34,966 nt of DNA from Verrucomicrobiota bacterium. GTDB lineage: Bacteria > Verrucomicrobiota > Verrucomicrobiia > Limisphaerales > SXTU01. Below, piece after piece: positions 34,050 through 34,966 of this stretch; the first letter of the stretch is position 1, and every line of letters begins with the position of its first letter. The notes under the pieces were generated by a model. That model saw only the letters and a program-made list of their open reading frames with translations, had not been told where the DNA came from and searched no databases. The stretch is taken from positions 1 to 34,966 of the forward strand of contig JACRKB010000091.1 of NCBI GenBank assembly GCA_016235545.1, given 5' to 3'. Both the position numbers and the translations under genes were made by a program.

Positions 34050-34193
34050 TCAGGTTCGGCTTTCACAGCGCAACGCGAAGTTGCTTGGCGTGATTTCGAT
34101 ATGGGGGGCACGGTCGTTCTTGTCAAACTCCACGTCGCCCGCGCCAAGGATTTTGTTGAACGCGTCGAGGACTTCCCCGGCAAGGCCGTTCAC
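34050..34193 (-). CDS. Predicted 47-aa protein coupled to the RND pump gene
   Basis: GTG 34193 overlaps the TGA of the RND gene (GTGA), and the frame stays open for 47 codons to TGA at 34050-34052. The product (starting MNGLAGEVLDAFNKILGAGD) is hydrophilic, without a signal peptide or membrane span. It contains DVEFDKNDRAPHIEITPSNF. The 4-nt overlap and absence of low-complexity sequence favour a real small gene. The composition gives no family. It could also be the remnant of a longer gene. It ends 20 bp from the pyrH stop. Confidence 0.4.
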   Translation of the reverse strand: MNGLAGEVLDAFNKILGAGDVEFDKNDRAPHIEITPSNFALRCESRT

Positions 34194-34966
34194 TTGTGTG
34201 TTGATTGTGTCGCCCCGCGCTTCTCGACCCACGCGTAGAGCACCGGGAGCAGGAGGAGGGTGAGCAGGGTCGAACTGAGGATGCCGCCGATGACGACGGT
34301 GGCGAGCGGACGCTGCACTTCCGCGCCCGCGCCGGTGGCAATCGCCATCGGGACGAAGCCAAGGCTGGCGACGGCGGCGGTCATCAACACCGGGCGCAGA
34401 CGGGTGAGCGAGCCTTCCACGACGGCGGCGAGCAAGTCCTTCCCTTCCTCGCGCAACTGGTTGAAGTAAGTGACGAGCACCATGCCGTTGAGCACCGCCA
34501 CGCCAGTCAGGGCGATGAAGCCCACGGCGGCGGTGATGCTGAAGGGCATCCCGCGCAGCCAAAGCGCAGCCACGCCGCCCGTGACCGCGAGCGGGATGCC
34601 GGAATAGACCAGCAACGCCTGCCGCAGCGAACCGAACGCGAGGAAGATGAGCACGAAGATGAGCACGAGCGCGGAAGGCACGACCACCGCGAGCCTCGCG
34701 CGGGCCTCCTGCAAGTTCTGGAACTGCCCGCCAAACTCCACGATGTAGTCGTCGGGCAGCTTCACCTGCTCCTTGATGGTTTGCTCGGCGGCGCGCACGT
34801 AGCCTTCGATGTCGCGCGTCTTGAGGTTGACCATGAGGGCGGCGCGGCGCTGGCCGTCGTCCCGGTTGATGGGTTCCACCGTCCTGAGCGTGGTGAACTC
34901 GGCGACTGTGCCAAGCGGGAGCAGGCCGGTTTCACCGACGCGCAGGGGCAGCCGCTTGATTTGCTC
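34190..34966 (-). CDS. CzcA/CusA-family heavy-metal efflux RND protein, C-terminal part (partial)
   Basis: The frame is open to the window edge (first visible residues EQIKRLPLRVGE), so the 229-aa track start at 34879 is internal and the gene continues upstream. The 258 residues cover the end of the second periplasmic loop and the last membrane helices of an RND pump. Signature blocks are LPDDYIVEFGGQFQNLQEA, LIFLAFGSLRQALLV, FIALTGVAVLNGMVLVTYF and LRPVLMTAAVASLGFVPMA. The family exports divalent or monovalent metal ions by proton antiport across the envelope. Partner adaptor and outer-membrane channel genes would lie upstream, outside the window. Confidence 0.9.
   Translation of the reverse strand, partial: EQIKRLPLRVGETGLLPLGTVAEFTTLRTVEPINRDDGQRRAALMVNLKTRDIEGYVRAAEQTIKEQVKLPDDYIVEFGGQFQNLQEARARLAVVVPSALVLIFVLIFLAFGSLRQALLVYSGIPLAVTGGVAALWLRGMPFSITAAVGFIALTGVAVLNGMVLVTYFNQLREEGKDLLAAVVEGSLTRLRPVLMTAAVASLGFVPMAIATGAGAEVQRPLATVVIGGILSSTLLTLLLLPVLYAWVEKRGATQSTHK

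Overview
This is a GC-rich bacterial chromosome window with 32 supported protein-coding genes (two cut by the window edges), one tRNA-Leu and one cobalamin riboswitch. No rRNA, CRISPR array, transposase or phage gene is visible. Several traits point to Verrucomicrobiota, perhaps a Pedosphaera/Limisphaerales-type soil or sediment organism: a DWG-type membrane Ser/Thr kinase with leucine-rich repeats, neutral-ceramidase-like secreted proteins, SGNH hydrolases, an FHA-cyclase, and many palindromic elements at gene borders. This placement is inference from gene content; no marker gene was searched.

Layout. 1-1141 (+): end of an ABC ATPase, its ABC-2 permease and a 34-aa membrane peptide. 1237-3346 (-): coaE and a response regulator fused to a metallo-beta-lactamase domain. 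3486-4706 (+): an acyltransferase-3 membrane protein. 4764-6026 (-): a secreted protein with two SGNH hydrolase domains. 6385-8599 (-): ECF sigma factor, anti-sigma-like protein and a secreted DUF3106-like protein. 8828-9855: an RsuA-type pseudouridine synthase (+) facing a cysteine-rich CWC protein (-). 9953-12346 (-): a BtuB-like TonB receptor behind a B12 riboswitch and terminator. 12583-15264 (-): two divergent ceramidase-like proteins. 15660-20012 (-): a membrane protein, hisI coupled to a DUF486 protein, purH, and an alpha-oxoamine-synthase-type PLP enzyme. 20224-24085: a kinase-TPR-LRR protein (+) convergent with an FHA-class III cyclase (-). 24207-28465 (-): a glycosylation cassette (GT2, two methyltransferases, GT39-like protein). 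28689-30477 (+): tRNA-Leu(CAG) and a GNAT protein with a C-terminal cyclic-nucleotide domain. 30605-32719 (-): cysS and tmk. 33298-34029 (+): pyrH. 34050-34966 (-): the end of a CzcA/CusA-type RND pump and a coupled small ORF.

How the genes work together. Housekeeping genes (coaE, hisI, purH, tmk, cysS, pyrH, tRNA-Leu) alternate with envelope and signalling genes. The signalling set is suggestive: a Ser/Thr kinase, an FHA (phosphothreonine-reading) cyclase, and a putative cyclic-nucleotide-gated acetyltransferase all lie within 10 kb.

The most unusual feature is the density of short palindromic elements. I distinguish at least five sequence families (named A to E here), plus low-complexity stems (F) and single structures. 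They sit almost exactly at gene ends. In many cases they supply the stop codon of the neighbouring gene, and in others a start codon, signal-peptide residues or an in-frame internal segment. One copy (B1) has terminal inverted repeats and a perfect 5-bp flanking duplication, as expected of a non-autonomous transposable element.
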